From positions 248,001 to 312,000 of the forward strand of contig JAIUJO010000226.1 in assembly GCA_023846275.1 (NCBI GenBank): a DNA stretch of 64,000 nucleotides, written 5' to 3'. Positions 24,201 through 36,953 of the stretch are shown here, piece by piece. The stretch's first letter is position 1. Each line of letters starts with the position of its first letter. The notes beneath the pieces are model-generated. The model was given only the letters and a program-made list of their open reading frames with translations. It ran no database searches and was not told the DNA's origin. Position numbers and translations under genes: made by a program. The stretch is from Vanilla planifolia. Lineage: Eukaryota > Streptophyta > Magnoliopsida > Asparagales > Orchidaceae.

Positions 24201-25740
24201 AGATGATGAACAATGCCTAAGTGGGGGAAAGCCAAAGAAAACTCTGATGAACGCCCACAGTGATACTAACATGCTAACTGTTTGTCAAACTTAGGTGTGC
24301 AGATGAAAGACTAATTGAAGCATCTAATAGTCGACTCTCTTAAAATTTAGCTCAAGATAGCTAGAACTCTTATATGGGTTCTATGAAGTAAAGCCTTTGA
24401 TTTGAAGAATTAGGGGCTCATTGCCATTAACAAATTCTCATACTTTAAATTGGTACAAAGCTTAGCTTCTTTGATGAGTTGAATTAAGAAATTTAGGATC
24501 AATGTGGGCCATTTTGAGTAAGCATAGTTGGTGATGTGGGATGAAGTAAAAGCTGGGTTATAGAGTCCAACTACATGCTAACATAGAACCTAAAAGATTT
24601 TTTGGATAATTAAGATAGCAACACAAGGGTCATGGAAGTTGAAATCTAATGAGTACTTTATAACAACTCCTTGTTTGAATATGCTAGTCCCAAAAATGGA
24701 TAACATTTAAGAATGCAACACACACATGGCTATTGATGAAATACAATGTTGAAATGCATTAAAGGGTGCAACGATCACTAAAACAAATAAGGCATGAGAC
24801 AATCTAAAGCATTTGTTAGCGTAGATCTCAGTTGTGGTAGCAAATATTCAAATGAAAACTTTCAATTCCAAAAGTGGAAAGGTTCCATGTGAATGACATT
24901 AGCACATGGGTTAGTTGTTTCTAAGTGATGGAGGTAGCTAAATGGAGATTGCCATTTGGCATAAGCTTCAAAAGGAAGTCAAGTTAAAATTCTAGCCCTA
25001 GGATGTGGTGGTTGATGGTAGCAACAAGTGGTTTTGATATGTAGGTTTGGGTCTTGGAAGAGTTAGTTATTCTACTTAACGACCCGTGAGCTCAAGAAAC
25101 TACTTAGCTAGAGGTAGAGCCAAGCTGTTGGTAGAGCACCAAATGTTTGGTAATGATCGATGAACCTTAATGACCCTTGAAAACTTGGATGGTCGAGTGC
25201 CTTTAATGCCCATTCATACTCATAATGACACATGACTCCAAGGTGAACAACCTTTGGTCGATGATGAAATTTTGATGAGGAAAATTGGCAAAATGAATTT
25301 ATAACTTTGGGAAAAAAATTTGGTCTAAGGAATGAGCATGAGGGTTCTAGTCTACTTCAGTTTCTCATGCATCTGGAGTAGATTCATATGCATCAACTAT
25401 TGGACAAATTGGGAGTAGCCCCTATGGGGCGCTTCCCCTTGCATTGAACAATTGACTCAAAATTGGTATGAACAGGTGGAATCTAACTATTGTCTACAAT
25501 AAAGCATTGTGATGGGCCTAAAAGATGTTCATGCCATGCAATTTCCTCATAACACTCTGAATGTCAAATTAAAAAAATTTAACCAAGCAAGGGTAAGCAA
25601 CCGGAGTCACTTTGACAATCTTAAGGTAGCTAAATGCCTCTTCAACTACACATGAATAGATTAAAGAGATTCCTACTAAACTTGTGCACTATACAGTGAA
25701 ACCACACCCAAATAAATGGGCATTGTTGAATCTGCAGGGA
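24200..25740 (+). repeat. R3 repeat, copy b
   Basis: Second tandem copy of R3, aligned with copy a at an offset of about 1,780 bp and with copy c at 48.3-49.65 kb. It carries the same ordered anchors: agtgatactaacat, ttggtacaaagcttagcttc, gtgggccattttgag, the gtcatggaagttgaaatct segment, gcgtagatctcagttgtggt and gggagtagcccctat. Best blocks look about 70% identical. No coding frame survives on either strand. Confidence 0.8.
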
Positions 25741-26950
25741 AGGAAGTCTTACAACAATGGGTCAACCATAGTAGACGACATGTTTAGGTGGGAGATTGAT
25801 TAGGATGGAACATCTATTAAAAGGTAATCAAGGTGTCTTATGATAAGCTCAAAGAGAACAAAAATCTCATATGGAACAAAAGTTTAAAAGTTAATGTCAT
25901 TCTAATTTCCAATGCAAATACAAACCATCCAAGCAAGGCCATTGATCTTTAGGCTTTCATAAATTGAAGCTAAAGGTGTAAAAAAATTTACTATAAGGAT
26001 AATTGGCTTTTGACAACCAAGCATTCATAGTGATTTATCATATGATGTTGTCTCTCCATATCATTGTGTAGTAGAATTTACCAAGTGTTGGTATTATTGC
26101 CCACCAATAGGGAATATGCACTAAGTTTAGATCATTGTGAGAGATGTTTGTTTTATCTTATTATTGAATGTGTCACAATACTAATCCAAGATTGCATTTA
26201 GGAACTATTATTTCACACAATTATTCATTGTGCTTGGTTAAAAAGCTGATGGTCTGATGCTATTTTGTGCAGAATTACGACTGAAGTCCCTCAAGACAAT
26301 CCATGCTTAAATATTATAGATATTCCGATCATTCATTTATTAGCCAATATTAGGGAAATTGCAACCAAATGGTACATGACCAAATGAAAATGATAAGTCA
26401 TAGAAAGTTGTATGACATGAGCATTGTAAGAAATGACACACGTGTATCAATGGTCTGTAGAATACTTTTTAGATGAGATAAATTTGTGACAAGAGATTAT
26501 AATTGGTAAAGTGGCCTTAATGCCATGATCTTCTTAAATCTTACCATATATTGTAGTTGATTTACCCCATAAAAGACATTGACATCATTAAAGTCTTAAA
26601 ACATCCCTTGGTAATTTGCAGGCTTGCTCACTTGCTTATTAAGTCATTTACTCAGCTTGCTCACTTGGTCTACTTACTCTAACTATTGAGATACTCAGTG
26701 TAGTAATACTTGTGGAATTTAGTGTGATACTTTTGAGGTACTATAAGATTCACATTGTAACCCTTGGAGGCTTTCCTTGGTGTAATGCTGAAATTCTTCA
26801 CATTGCCTTTCACAAAACATATACAGTACAATGAAGGAATCACAACATTTTGCCCTTCCTACAAATTGTCATGTTCCACAAAAACGTAACTCTGTCTCAA
26901 AGAAGATTCATCCCCAAAAACAAAAAGGGTTAAAAAATTTCCATCACTTG
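25740..26950. other. Unassigned sequence between R3 copy b and inverted Sat2
   Basis: No convincing second copy or gene. The first roughly 60 bases may still belong to R3. There is a 13-bp exact direct repeat (gcttgctcacttg) at 26,622 and 26,655. Nothing else stands out. Confidence 0.4.
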
Positions 26951-28600
26951 CTTGCATCCATTATCAAAGTGGTACCTATTAAGATTATGTAAGTATGGTA
27001 AATATTTTCACTTTTTATACTATAGTCATTACATGTTACTGCTGAAGTATGCTGGTGGAGTCGCTCAATTTGGAAACTTGCCTTCTTTACAAAATTGTTG
27101 CATATTGTAGTCAGTAAGAGGTAATTTGTAGTTTGGTGTGGCCCACAACAAAGTGTAAGTTGGATGGTGAAATATGCACCAGGGTTTGCAAGTGCATTTC
27201 TATAGCCCAAGCCAGGCAATGAGGTAGCTACGATCATGGTAGAGCACAAGGCATGCTGTAATGGTGTCCTTGTGCATGGTATCCAGTCCACATGAACCCT
27301 TTTGCATCCTTTGCATGTGGCTTATTGGACCCATGAAGCGTAACCTTCTTTTCAAAGATTTTCATTATAAGTAGTTGGCTTAAGAATAAGGTGATGCCCT
27401 ACTTAGAGGTTTGCCCTCTTGGTAGAATTATTGCAATTAGGAATGTACAGGGAGTAATGTGTAGCATCATACAGCCCATAGTAAAGTGAGAGTTTGATGG
27501 TATAATATGTGCTAGAATTTATGCAAGTTGGGTTGCCACCCTAGCCAGGCATTACCATAACTACAAGGAAAAGCACTTGGCACACCACAACATTATTCAT
27601 GCATGTGGAAGCCAGTCCACTTGCACCTTGCAACAACTTATGCCCATAGTGAGTGGGGCTCTAAAAGTGTAAGGTTTTCAAAATTTGTAACTCTAGTTGT
27701 CAAGTGCATGTATAAGGTGATGCCTTATTGGGAGCTTATTGTTGTTCATGTTTGAAGTGTCACTTTTCACCCTCTACATTGAGCATTATGATGTCTAAGT
27801 TCACACACTTTGTAGTGAAAGTTTTATGCTACCATGTGAGCACCATATTGTCCTTCCCATCCATGCTCCCACCCTTCATGGTGCAACACATGGTGGTATC
27901 CCATTGATCAATGTGGTGGCTTTCTTCACACAGGTCAATTTGACCCTAAAATGTGTAACTCCTTTCAACAATTGTCTTCGCTTGGGACAACTAATGCAAG
28001 AATGTGGTGTCGGTTCAATTGGGACTAATTTGGTGTAATGTGGAATTATCAAATGTCCCTTCCACTTTGTACTTTGTTGGATGTGGTTTTTTCCCATGTC
28101 AAAATGAAACCTCAATGGTGCAAAGTGTACTCAACCATGTGTTTATTCAGATTGTTATTGCTTCTTCATGGAGTGACACATAGCCTCAGCCTTACCCACA
28201 TGTTGTGTGAACTTGTGTATCTGGTATATGTGCAACGAAAAAATATGACTTGACAATTGTAGAGTTGCAAGTTTTTAAAGTGATCAACATGATGTTTCTT
28301 GGTGGTTTGCCAAGTTTTGAGCATGCAGTTTGCTTCCATTCTTTTCATTGATCTTGTAAAAAAAACATTTTGTAGATACATGAGTCGTGCTTAACATTCC
28401 AATTTGGAAGATGCAATGCATTTTAGCAATTTTAGTGGTTTTTTGTTGATGCATGCCATTGTAGATCATTTGTGTACTTGTGCCATTCTTCTAAGGCTTA
28501 CTACTTGTTAGGCCATGTGTGTGCAAGCCAAGGCCTTCATCCTTAATTAGACCCTTTGAGCTTCTTTTAATATATCTTTCAACCTCTTTCAATTATGGAA
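26950..28600 (-). repeat. Sat2 satellite, right array (inverted relative to 11-13 kb)
   Basis: Same roughly 325-bp repeat as at 11,060-13,060, in the opposite orientation. Two clear units show as aaggtgatgcc at 27,390 and 27,715 and as a -tccagtccac(a/t)tg- word at 27,278 and 27,614. The upper end aligns with the left array through ggtctaattaaggatgaag (on the - strand near 28,550, and near 11,108 on the + strand). An open frame of 115 codons on the - strand (26,944-27,291) lies inside a unit and is not conserved between units. Confidence 0.75.
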
Positions 28601-29785
28601 TTGAATTAAATTGAAACCACTTTTACATAAGAGATGTTTTGGTGATGTTGTTTCTTATGACTTTGCTACCACTTCATGTGGTTAGACATTATGTATAGGA
28701 TGTGGTCTTGTATTTGAACCTTCCTAAGAAGGGAGTTCATATGTTTCCTACCTAGTTGAACCTACCAATAATCACATGTTTTTCTCAAATATTAAGCCAT
28801 CTATCTATCACTATGAATAATTTTAAATTGTAAAACTACAAATGGCTCATTAAATCAAATATTGTTTTCATATTAGTACATGCTACTTAGATAACCATTA
28901 TAATTCAATAGCCAATATATGCATCACCCTGGCTTTTAGAAGGTTGCATTTATATTCAACTAGCTCATTGACGTTTCATGATGATTTGGTGGATTGCATG
29001 AACTCCATTTCGATGATACATCATTGGAATTTCATACATGTAAAAGTTCGATGGTGGATACGGGCCTACCATGTTGCTGATGCATGATGAGGAATTAGGG
29101 TTCAAATCTAGAGAGGGAGCCTAGGAGATGGAACCACATCAAAAGATAACTACAAGAAGGAAGTGACAATAAATAACAACATCAAGCTCCATGAGTCTGG
29201 TAATTTGAATGAGTTCAATCTATATCTCTTAAAGAGGGTCCATTAAAGGGAAAGTCTAGTGATAGAAGCCATGGTATATCCAAGTCTAGTGTCATATATT
29301 TAAGTTGTTTCACTTAAAAAAGGTCATAATAGGACCTTGTTTCGAGTCACTCAATCATCCTTTTCATTTACGTCACCCAACTAAATCCTTTTGTCAATGA
29401 TGTGGACTAACCTTAGCTTGTCGGGCCACTCCCTCAAGATCATTACTTCAAAGAAATTAAAGTCGTCAAAGCAAGCCCCTGCTCTAAATACATTAGTGTT
29501 GATAACATTATATGATTTTCATCTTATTGTGTTGGCCCTCAAGATTAGAATAAGAATTTAAAGTGAATATCACGAGTATTTATATTACATAATTAGAGGA
29601 GAAATTCTTAGTTTTATGAAAGAAAAACCACTTTGAAAGAATTTTTTAAGAGTGTTTTCATTAATTAAGAATGAAAGTTGATGGCCTAAAAAAATTAGTA
29701 CTCATCCTTGTTGCTAACATAAACAATGCTCATTAAGGATAAGCAAAAGTTGCTCTTTTGACTCTACGAACACTTAATGCAAAAT
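28600..29785 (-). repeat. Block U, right copy (inverted)
   Basis: Reverse-complement counterpart of 9,490-11,060. Matched anchors on the - strand include the 59-codon ungapped coding-like stretch (29,323-29,500), cagactcatggagcttgatg (near 29,200), tagatttgaaccctaatt (near 29,105), gtgatgcatatattggct (near 28,920) and tatgtaaaagtggtttcaat (near 28,620). It joins the 3' end of the L1 fossil at 29,785 exactly as the left copy joins copy 2, so the join predates the duplication. It is somewhat shorter than the left copy. Confidence 0.72.
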
Positions 29786-30069
29786 AAAAGTTTTTGGGTT
29801 CCATAATAAAGTAATGGTTTAAGGCTACATCATACTCTCCTTAAAGCTCTCCTTAAAGGATGCCCATATATAAAAACATTAAAAAGGTAAAGGTGAAATG
29901 ATTTAGGAAGGGCCATTTCCATGTCCCAAACAAAATCACACAAAAGTTTGTGATAAGAAACCTAATCTAATGCATTATTGCCCTGGTGCTTTTTGTGGGA
30001 TGGTTTGATAGACTTCGTACCCCAGACATATGAAATGACACTATGGTAGGAACTATCATTTATTTAGAT

Positions 30070-30350
30070 AAAATTTTCTAATTTGTTATAGCAATAACTT
30101 TAGTTGAATCTAATTCAATCAGCACTGTCTCAACATTAGATATTAAAATTCTTAGAAGTTCCACTACTTCAAGAATATTAATAATCTCCATGTTAAAAGA
30201 TGAACAAGAAACCAAAGTATCTCCCACAATTGTAGTAGGTTCACCCATGTCATCCTGTGCAACAATGCCAATTCTATCTTTCAAGTCATCATGCAAAGCT
30301 ATCTCCAATTAAATTTAAACTAACCCATTGGATTACTTCAATAAGAGGTA
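30070..30350 (-). pseudogene. RNase H domain of LINE copy 3 (best-preserved in the window)
   Basis: Open for 76 codons (30,078-30,308, - strand): MEIALHDDLKDRIGIVAQDD, then GEPTTIVGDTL, then NMEIINILEVVELL with the catalytic E, then VETVLIELDSTKVIAI with the third acidic D in E-L-D-S. This is the standard plant LINE RNase H pattern (G-I-G-x-V-x-R-D, then E-x-x-A-x-x-x-A-L, then E-x-D-S). The start just upstream (P-M-G-x-x-K-F-N) is garbled, so the first catalytic D is not in frame. The C-terminal part is also broken. Confidence 0.85.
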
Positions 30351-31779
30351 ATAAATGGCCCTTTTAGGACTCCAAAGCTCACACTTGATGCGATTAGAGA
30401 GTTCTACCAACTGGCATCTATATTGAGAATGTTCCATTGAATTGCATTCAAATTAAAATATCTTTTTCACATGTGCCCACAAATTCTTGTTGCTCTAAAA
30501 GTGAACTAAAGATAAAGTAGCATAATTGGCTACTTGAGAAGTTGTAGCTGCTAACACATTGATAGACATGAAATTAAAGTGCTAAAAAAAGTATGTGATG
30601 TCCCTACATTTAATCTCAATAAACATGAAGAAATATTTTGCAAAGTTGTTTTGACAAGATTTCTTTCATAGTATGGCACTCCTAAAATTAATGTTGCAAC
30701 TCTTTATAGGAAACAATTTCAAGGACAAAGTTTAGGCATCTCAATCTTTATTGTTAGAGGTCAACTGTTGATAGGAATTAAATTTAATGCTAATCTCGAT
30801 AAGAAATGTTTACTCAAGATTGTACTTGCACATTTGGAACTCATGTGACCTATTTCCATGATGGATTATAGCTCATATACATGTTGTTGTATATAGTCCT
30901 TAACTCTAACAATGTATCCTCACTCATTTTGAAGCAAAACACATTCATTTCATTCAATTGATTCGATGGAGAATACATAATTCAAAATACAAATCTGACG
31001 TGTAACTTCTAAAATGTTTTATGATTCCAAAATCTAGGCTACTTAGCTAGGTCTACTACAAAAGTTATATTCTCCATATCCATGTTGTTTATGTTGGCCA
31101 AGTAGCAATAGGAAAGATGCTAAGGCAATTATACAACAAAAAAGAAATGAAGTTACCCACAACATTCTACTAAACCATATTATTTGTGGTCTAAAGGGTT
31201 CCAATATTAAGTAAATTGCATGCATGTGATGCACCATGGGGAATATGGAAAGTATTATTTATCATGATGAATTTGTAAGTAAAGTACTTAACCCGCAACC
31301 AATCATCCTAAGTAATATCTCATCTATTGTGTTTTGTAATTAATGCTAACTACTAGACCAACAAACTATGAAATTTGAGTCCCCCTAATCCTTATATAGA
31401 GTTACCTTCTATCAGGCATAATGTATTATCCTATTATTAGTTCAACTACTCCATAAGTGATCACATATATTTCCTATAACTCGGTATTATGTAACTAGGA
31501 ATTAATATGTGGGCAATCCAATAAGTAGGAATAGTAGCAGATACTATGGTAGTCATGACAATTAGCTTAACATCAATAGTGCCCTTGTCATCCATCTTAA
31601 CACAACTTTTAACATGATTAAAAATGAAATTGAAACCTTTTCCTTAGGGTTTTTTGTTGAAAATTTGTATGTTTAAATATTTCAATTGAGTGGCTTGATG
31701 CATATATAGTCTTTCTATAATGGTAGTCTTACACTTGTGGTCCATCACCTTGCTAAATAATGCTCTTGATTTGTTTAGA

Positions 31780-32440
31780 TTTGCCACTTAACCTCAGTGA
31801 ATCCCATACTACTCAATCACATCCTAAATGTTCTACATAAAAGCACAAGTTGTAGGTGCATAAATCATGAAATCATCAAAATATAGGTGTTGCATAGTCA
31901 TAGGTAAGGAATGGTTAATCTTAAACCAAATTCAAGTAACACAATCATTATGATATTGAATAAGCCTTGAGAGATACTTAAACACAACAATAAAGAGGTC
32001 TGGTGAGAGAGATCATCCTTATCTAAGACCTCTAGTTGCTATGATCCATGTAGATGGATACCATTATTTATAATCCCAAATCTTGATGAATTGAAACAGG
32101 CCTCAATCTAATCACACTAAAGAGTAAGGAAATACTAATATTTAGCATATCCATAACAAATTTCAAATTTTATTTGTCATAAGCCTTGTTCATATTGAAT
32201 TTTTGCTCAATCAAACCCTTCTTTCGAAGAAGAAGGTAGCAATTTCATATTCTAAAAGAATATTATTAGATATAATATGGCCTAACACAAAAACAACTTG
32301 CTTCATGATAGTGACCTCATGAAGCACCACCTTCAGTCTAACTAGCAACATTTTTGCCACTATTTTGTAAATCATATTGTAGAGGCTAATGAACCTAAAT
32401 TGCTTCAGATTGGATACTCTTTAAGAACTAATGATGAATA
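31780..32440 (-). pseudogene. Reverse transcriptase remnant of LINE copy 3
   Basis: On the - strand: FISLYNMIYKIVAKMLLVRL (32,334-32,393, block 1); KQVVFVLGHIISNNI (about 32,260-32,305, block 2, F-V-L-G-x-x-I); NMNKAYDK (about 32,180-32,205, motif A); a degraded R-G-L-R-x-G-x-S-L-S-P near 32,010 (motif B); and LYFDDFMIYAP, with YFDD at 31,872-31,883 (motif C). The active-site DD is kept, but the frame is broken repeatedly. Confidence 0.85.
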
Positions 32441-33099
32441 TAGACAGAGCGTCATTCCATCCTTTCGAAAAAATGCTATATTTAAAGAATTGTTTTCATT
32501 ATTGTGATAATGTCCACCTGTGTGGACTTCTAATAACCATACACAAACTCATATAAGATGACATCCATGCCAGGGGATTTATTTCTTTTGATGGACATCG
32601 CCATATATCTGATCTTATCCTCATTAATTAGAGCCACAAGTGCAGCTACTTATTCACTATTAATAGATCTCAAAGACTAGAGGGATAGAGGAGGCTCATA
32701 CTACACATGGCTACACCACCTCTTATTGAAACACTACATAACAAATTCCTTAATCTAAGTTTGGATGTCACCAGTTCCCTAAGAACATTTTTATGTTTAT
32801 GGATATAGTTTCTATTGGGAGAAAAGGTATTTTGCATAGAAAAAAATCTCATGTTTTAATCATTTGGGGTGGCCAAATTAAACTTAGCATGCTAGCACAT
32901 TTTTTTAAAGATCATACTGCATCTTAGTTATGTGCTTCATATTTTCTTTAGGTTGAAGCTCTTAAATTTTATTTTCCAACAAGCAAGGATACTGAGAAGG
33001 TTATAAAAGTTTGTTACACAGTATTTCTTTAATGTTATCAAAGCTATACTAAATTTTATCGATAGATTATCCATAGGTTTTCCTTTAATGCTCCTTTTT

Positions 33100-33640
33100 A
33101 ATGCAGCTTTCATTGCACTAGATGATTGGGGAAAGTATAACTAGTTCCTTTGAAATTACATTCTTTCTATTTTTCCTTATAATGATTGTCTAAACTATAT
33201 AAGTAATATCTAATTGTCTGAGCTAATATGAGGGAGATATGTAATAGTGGTACATAGAAAGGATTGTGTATCATTGATATTTAGGAAACCTCTATCAAAT
33301 CTTTCATAGAAATAAGCAATGACTCCAGCCCCAACTGATGCTAATCCTTATGATAACATACTCATTGGGCTTACGTTGATATGGACAAGTCCAAGTTCAA
33401 ATAGGAACTTTCATTCATGTAAACAATTTAACAAAATTCGTGTAGGTCCACTATATGAAGTGGTTTCTCAAAGCTAGTAAACCATAACATATAGCACAAT
33501 GGTACAAAAAAGCTATAGTCGTTGATAATAATTCTTCTAGTGACTAGCTTTTTGAGATATGTAAGCTTCATGCAACCAATGCTCGAGCCTAGTCTAATAC
33601 ATAATCTAAATATAGTCCCAATGTAAGTAATCCAATACAT
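33100..33640 (-). pseudogene. Endonuclease C-terminal remnant of LINE copy 3
   Basis: - strand reading IYERFDRGFLNINDTQSF (about 33,260-33,315) corresponds to the I-x-E-R-L-D-R block of L1 endonucleases. It is followed by LPHISSDNQ-like text (equivalent to L-P-x-x-S-S-D-H). A weaker EKPLHIVDLHEF stretch (about 33,430-33,470) fits the segment after V-G-D-F-N. The last catalytic D/H pair is partly decayed. Confidence 0.65.
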
Positions 33641-33679
33641 CCAAAAATTTGTGACATTTAAGCTTCATGCAACCAATGC
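33562..33679 (+). repeat. Exact 21-bp direct repeat
   Basis: taagcttcatgcaaccaatg plus c occurs at 33,562-33,582 and 33,659-33,679, an offset of 97 bp, near the 5' limit of LINE copy 3. This is a local duplication younger than the surrounding decay. Confidence 0.88.
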
Positions 33680-33699
33680 AAAAGCATTATTGTAAACAA

Positions 33700-36095
33700 T
33701 TTTTAACTGTCTACCTCATGTATTGCATCCTGTATTCACATCAAGGTAAAACCATGAGTAATCCCAACTATTCTTTATAAGTGATCTAAGTAATTGTATA
33801 GCCATACGTTCATCCTCTAAATTTCTTGGATAATCAAAAACATTGCTTAATGATTTGCCCAATCAAATATTTATTCACCTGTCTTGCCACGACTATTTGT
33901 TTTTTGATTTTCCAAATTACTTAGGAATTCCCCATCCCTTTATACATAGTCTTTATTTTCCTTTCCTCAACAAAAATCATTCAACTATACCTTTGCACTT
34001 TTCATAGGCACCAAGTAGGATTGCTTCCTTGGATGGACTAAAATTGCTTGAGAATTACACCTGCTTCTTTAAATTCTATAGCTATGCAAGCAACTAATGG
34101 GACCTTCCTCCATTCCATTGCTGCTTGATGGACTATGCTTTTTATTAGTAGTAGGTTGAACTTCTCCCTAGGTTTTCTACTTTGATACCATTTTTTGCAT
34201 GAATGTATCTCCATTGTACCCTTCTTTCTTAGCATAAGACCTACCCCTATACATTACTTGTATTGTATCTTCATATTTGTTTTATCATCTTAGCTCTTGC
34301 ATACTTATATCTTTACTTATTATAGTCCTTCTCTATTATGTTACTTCAATTAGTATCTTTTTCCTATATTGAACTACCACCCCATATCCACGTCCATGTC
34401 TCTTCTCCTCAAGATCCTCTATACCTACTACATCAAAATAGGCACTTTTCAATTTTATCCTCATTTGGTTGTATACTTAAAGAACAAGAGCTCTTAACTA
34501 CCGTAGCAGTGAATATCTTTTTGACATGTGCCAAGCTGGAACATGCTTCTACATATTGGACACCTTGTGAATATTAAGAAGACTGACCCAAGGGTTTATT
34601 AATCAGCATTTTCACTCTAAGTTGTTTTGAGAGGTCCATTCTAACGCTCCCCCTAATAAAGAGTGATCTTTGCATATCTATTTCTAGTTATACATCAAAA
34701 GATAATCTCTTATAGCTTTGTCAATGCATAATAGATTCTCTATCTCAATACACTAATAAGAGCACATAAAAATGAATCTATGTTGGAGCTCACATAGTCG
34801 CTAAAGTACAAGGTCTAAATTTAGTGATCCACAAATCTAACCATAATGCAAGGCCACTAACATACCGTGGCCCTCGAAAAGACACATATTCTCTATCTAC
34901 AACTGAATATAAGTGTAGATAAAAACTCCAACCTATCAAGTCAATGATCCAAAATCCTCTAAAATTGCCAAAACCTATGCTACAGCATTTTGTGCATCCT
35001 TGAATGATAAAAAATCTCTGTACATTGTATCCATTAGGTCATACTAGTGGTATTGAGTTTCTAATTCACACACCCTATTAGATAGTTGTATTTCATCATT
35101 AATTATGAAAGAGGTATCTTTTGGTGCCAACATCTTTACAACAAAATTGTTTGGTGTCCATGAGTAGTTAATGTGGGGACCTTCCATCAATGTTAGATTA
35201 ACGATGCTCATTCTCCAACTATTAAGCACCTGCTTAAAGTTGACATTAAATAGGTTAATTGATTCAAGTTTATCATTCTAAGAATTATCTTCCATGACCG
35301 TTATAGTATTTCCATAAGAACCCCACATGCAGCCACATAAATTACCCATATCATGGAGACTTCTCTTCTAAGTGAAAATATAATTCAATATGTTCATTTT
35401 AATCGAGTTCACTATTCGATGAAATTATTTTTTCCTTTTCCTATCGTGTCCTTGATTCCCTAAGCAATTGCATAATTAACCACTATGTGGCCCCCAAAGA
35501 AACACCTTTGCCATCCTCAGACATATTCAAGTCATGATAAGACTTGTATTATTATGACTGCTTCATTTATAGCATTACATTACTTTATGTACTTCTATAA
35601 ACTCTAGCACCAATGTTTGTCAAAGTTTAGACCACAAGAACAAACCCATCTTTTGGAATGTTAACCGAGGGGTAGTTTGGTTCAAAAGTATCACTAATTG
35701 GATTCCAAGTGTCACCATTGGCCATTTGTGATGGGAATAATTACGCAAGACAAACTTTTCTTTTTCTTTTGGAATCTTGTAAGGTTTAGTTCCCATCATA
35801 GATCATTGCACCTTATTATATACTCAATAGATTATGAATTCTAAATCTATTTAAAAATGTGTATGAACCAAAAGAAAACGTTAAGGTGTCAAAACTATCT
35901 TCTTAATGTCCTATCAAAAATAGCTAGAAACAAACATTGCCAACACTGTCATTGCCTACCACCATCATTTCCCCACCTTTAGTTGGCAATGTCATTGATG
36001 AACAAACCATACATCACCTTCCAAACATACGTCACCATCCCCCACAACCAATGTACCCATCTGTCACATTAGTATGTCTTCTTACTGCTACATCT
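33700..36095. other. Unassigned sequence between LINE copies 3 and 4
   Basis: No clear family. Frames of 60-79 codons on both strands (for example 34,038-34,235 - and 35,044-35,229 -) show no motif I know. By position it might include the endonuclease N-terminus and ORF1 of copy 3, or a separate inserted element, but I found no metal-site or zinc-knuckle landmark. Confidence 0.35.
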
Positions 36096-36389
36096 TTGGG
36101 TTCATTGATAAAGAAATGACAAAAGCCTAGATCTTGCTCTTTTTAAGGAGGTTAACACATAAAATTAGTAAAAAGTCTAAGTTGAAGTAGTTTGGAAAGG
36201 GAATTCCCTAGTTCCAAATAAAATCATACAAAAAAGCATGATGAGTGATGTACTTCATAGTATTGTTGCTTTGGCTATTTTTAGGGGACAATTTGATGGT
36301 TGAATATGTTGAGCATATGTATAAGCACTATGATAAGAACTTGTATTTACTTTAAGCAAAAATAACTAGTTCATTATAATAATAGTTTA

Positions 36390-36640
36390 TAGTATAGTCT
36401 AATTCAATCATCACTACATAGACATCAGAAAGTAGCATTCTAGGGTGTTCCATTACTTCAAGAATGGAAATATCTCCAAGGTAGAAGCTATACTTGAAAT
36501 TGAAGTTTTTCTTACAATAGTAGTAGGCCTACTATGTCATCCTAAATAAAAATACCAATTCCAACAGTGAAAGTTTCTTACAGAACTACATCATAATTGA
36601 TTTTAACTCAAGCCACTAAAGGAGGACTCTAATATGAGGT
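36390..36640 (-). pseudogene. RNase H remnant, LINE copy 4
   Basis: - strand text reads WVKINYDVV-like (equivalent to W-I-K-F-N-C-D-A-A) near 36,590, then TVGIGIFI-DDIVG (equivalent to R-I-G-I-V-x-R-D-D-M-G) near 36,545-36,570. After that comes a frame-shifted E-V-M-E segment near 36,450. More decayed than the copy at 30.1 kb but in the same order. Confidence 0.65.
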
Positions 36641-36942
36641 AACAAATCACTTGTCAAAGGTGAAACTATATGTGCAAGAGGATTGTTGAATTAAGTAGTA
36701 GTAGTCGTGGTAATTTGAATATTTCTTTATAATGTAACTGGATATAGAAACTAACCGGTATGTGGTTAAAAATTCTTGCTAAGCTAAAAGTGAAATAATA
36801 CCATAGAAAAAACTTTATCAAAGTAGTGGCTGCCTACACATTCGTAGACATCATGTTAAGAAGCTCAATTAACGAAGAAAAGAAGACATTGTCATTCACC
36901 TAATCAAGTTTGAAAGTATCACTTTTAAAGCTCCTATTTAAA

Positions 36943-36953
36943 CCCCCCCCCCC
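36943..36953 (+). repeat. Homopolymer run of 11 C
   Basis: An isolated run of eleven C residues (36,943-36,953) inside an AT-rich LINE fossil. Such a run is unusual in this composition. It may be a real slippage tract or a sequencing or assembly weak point. Confidence 0.9.

Larger units (their letters stand above)
29785..33700 (-). mobile_element. L1-type LINE fossil, copy 3
   Basis: On the - strand: EN C-terminal half (33,100-33,600), RT (31,780-32,440), connecting region, RNase H (30,070-30,350) and 3' tail down to the ggaaccca word at 29,785. It is the inverted partner of copy 2. Sums of paired coordinates stay near 39.1-39.4 kb for EN, RT, RNase H and block U, as expected of an inverted duplication. 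It is broken by many stops. The upper boundary is uncertain because endonuclease similarity fades near 33.6-33.7 kb. Confidence 0.82.

Noticed and set aside
26944-27291. 115-codon - strand open frame as a gene
   Set aside because: It lies in the right Sat2 array. The neighbouring unit does not keep the frame, and there is no motif.
29785-29800. Target-site duplications around the LINE copies
   Set aside because: I looked for short direct repeats at the estimated ends. Boundaries are too uncertain and decay too strong to name any.
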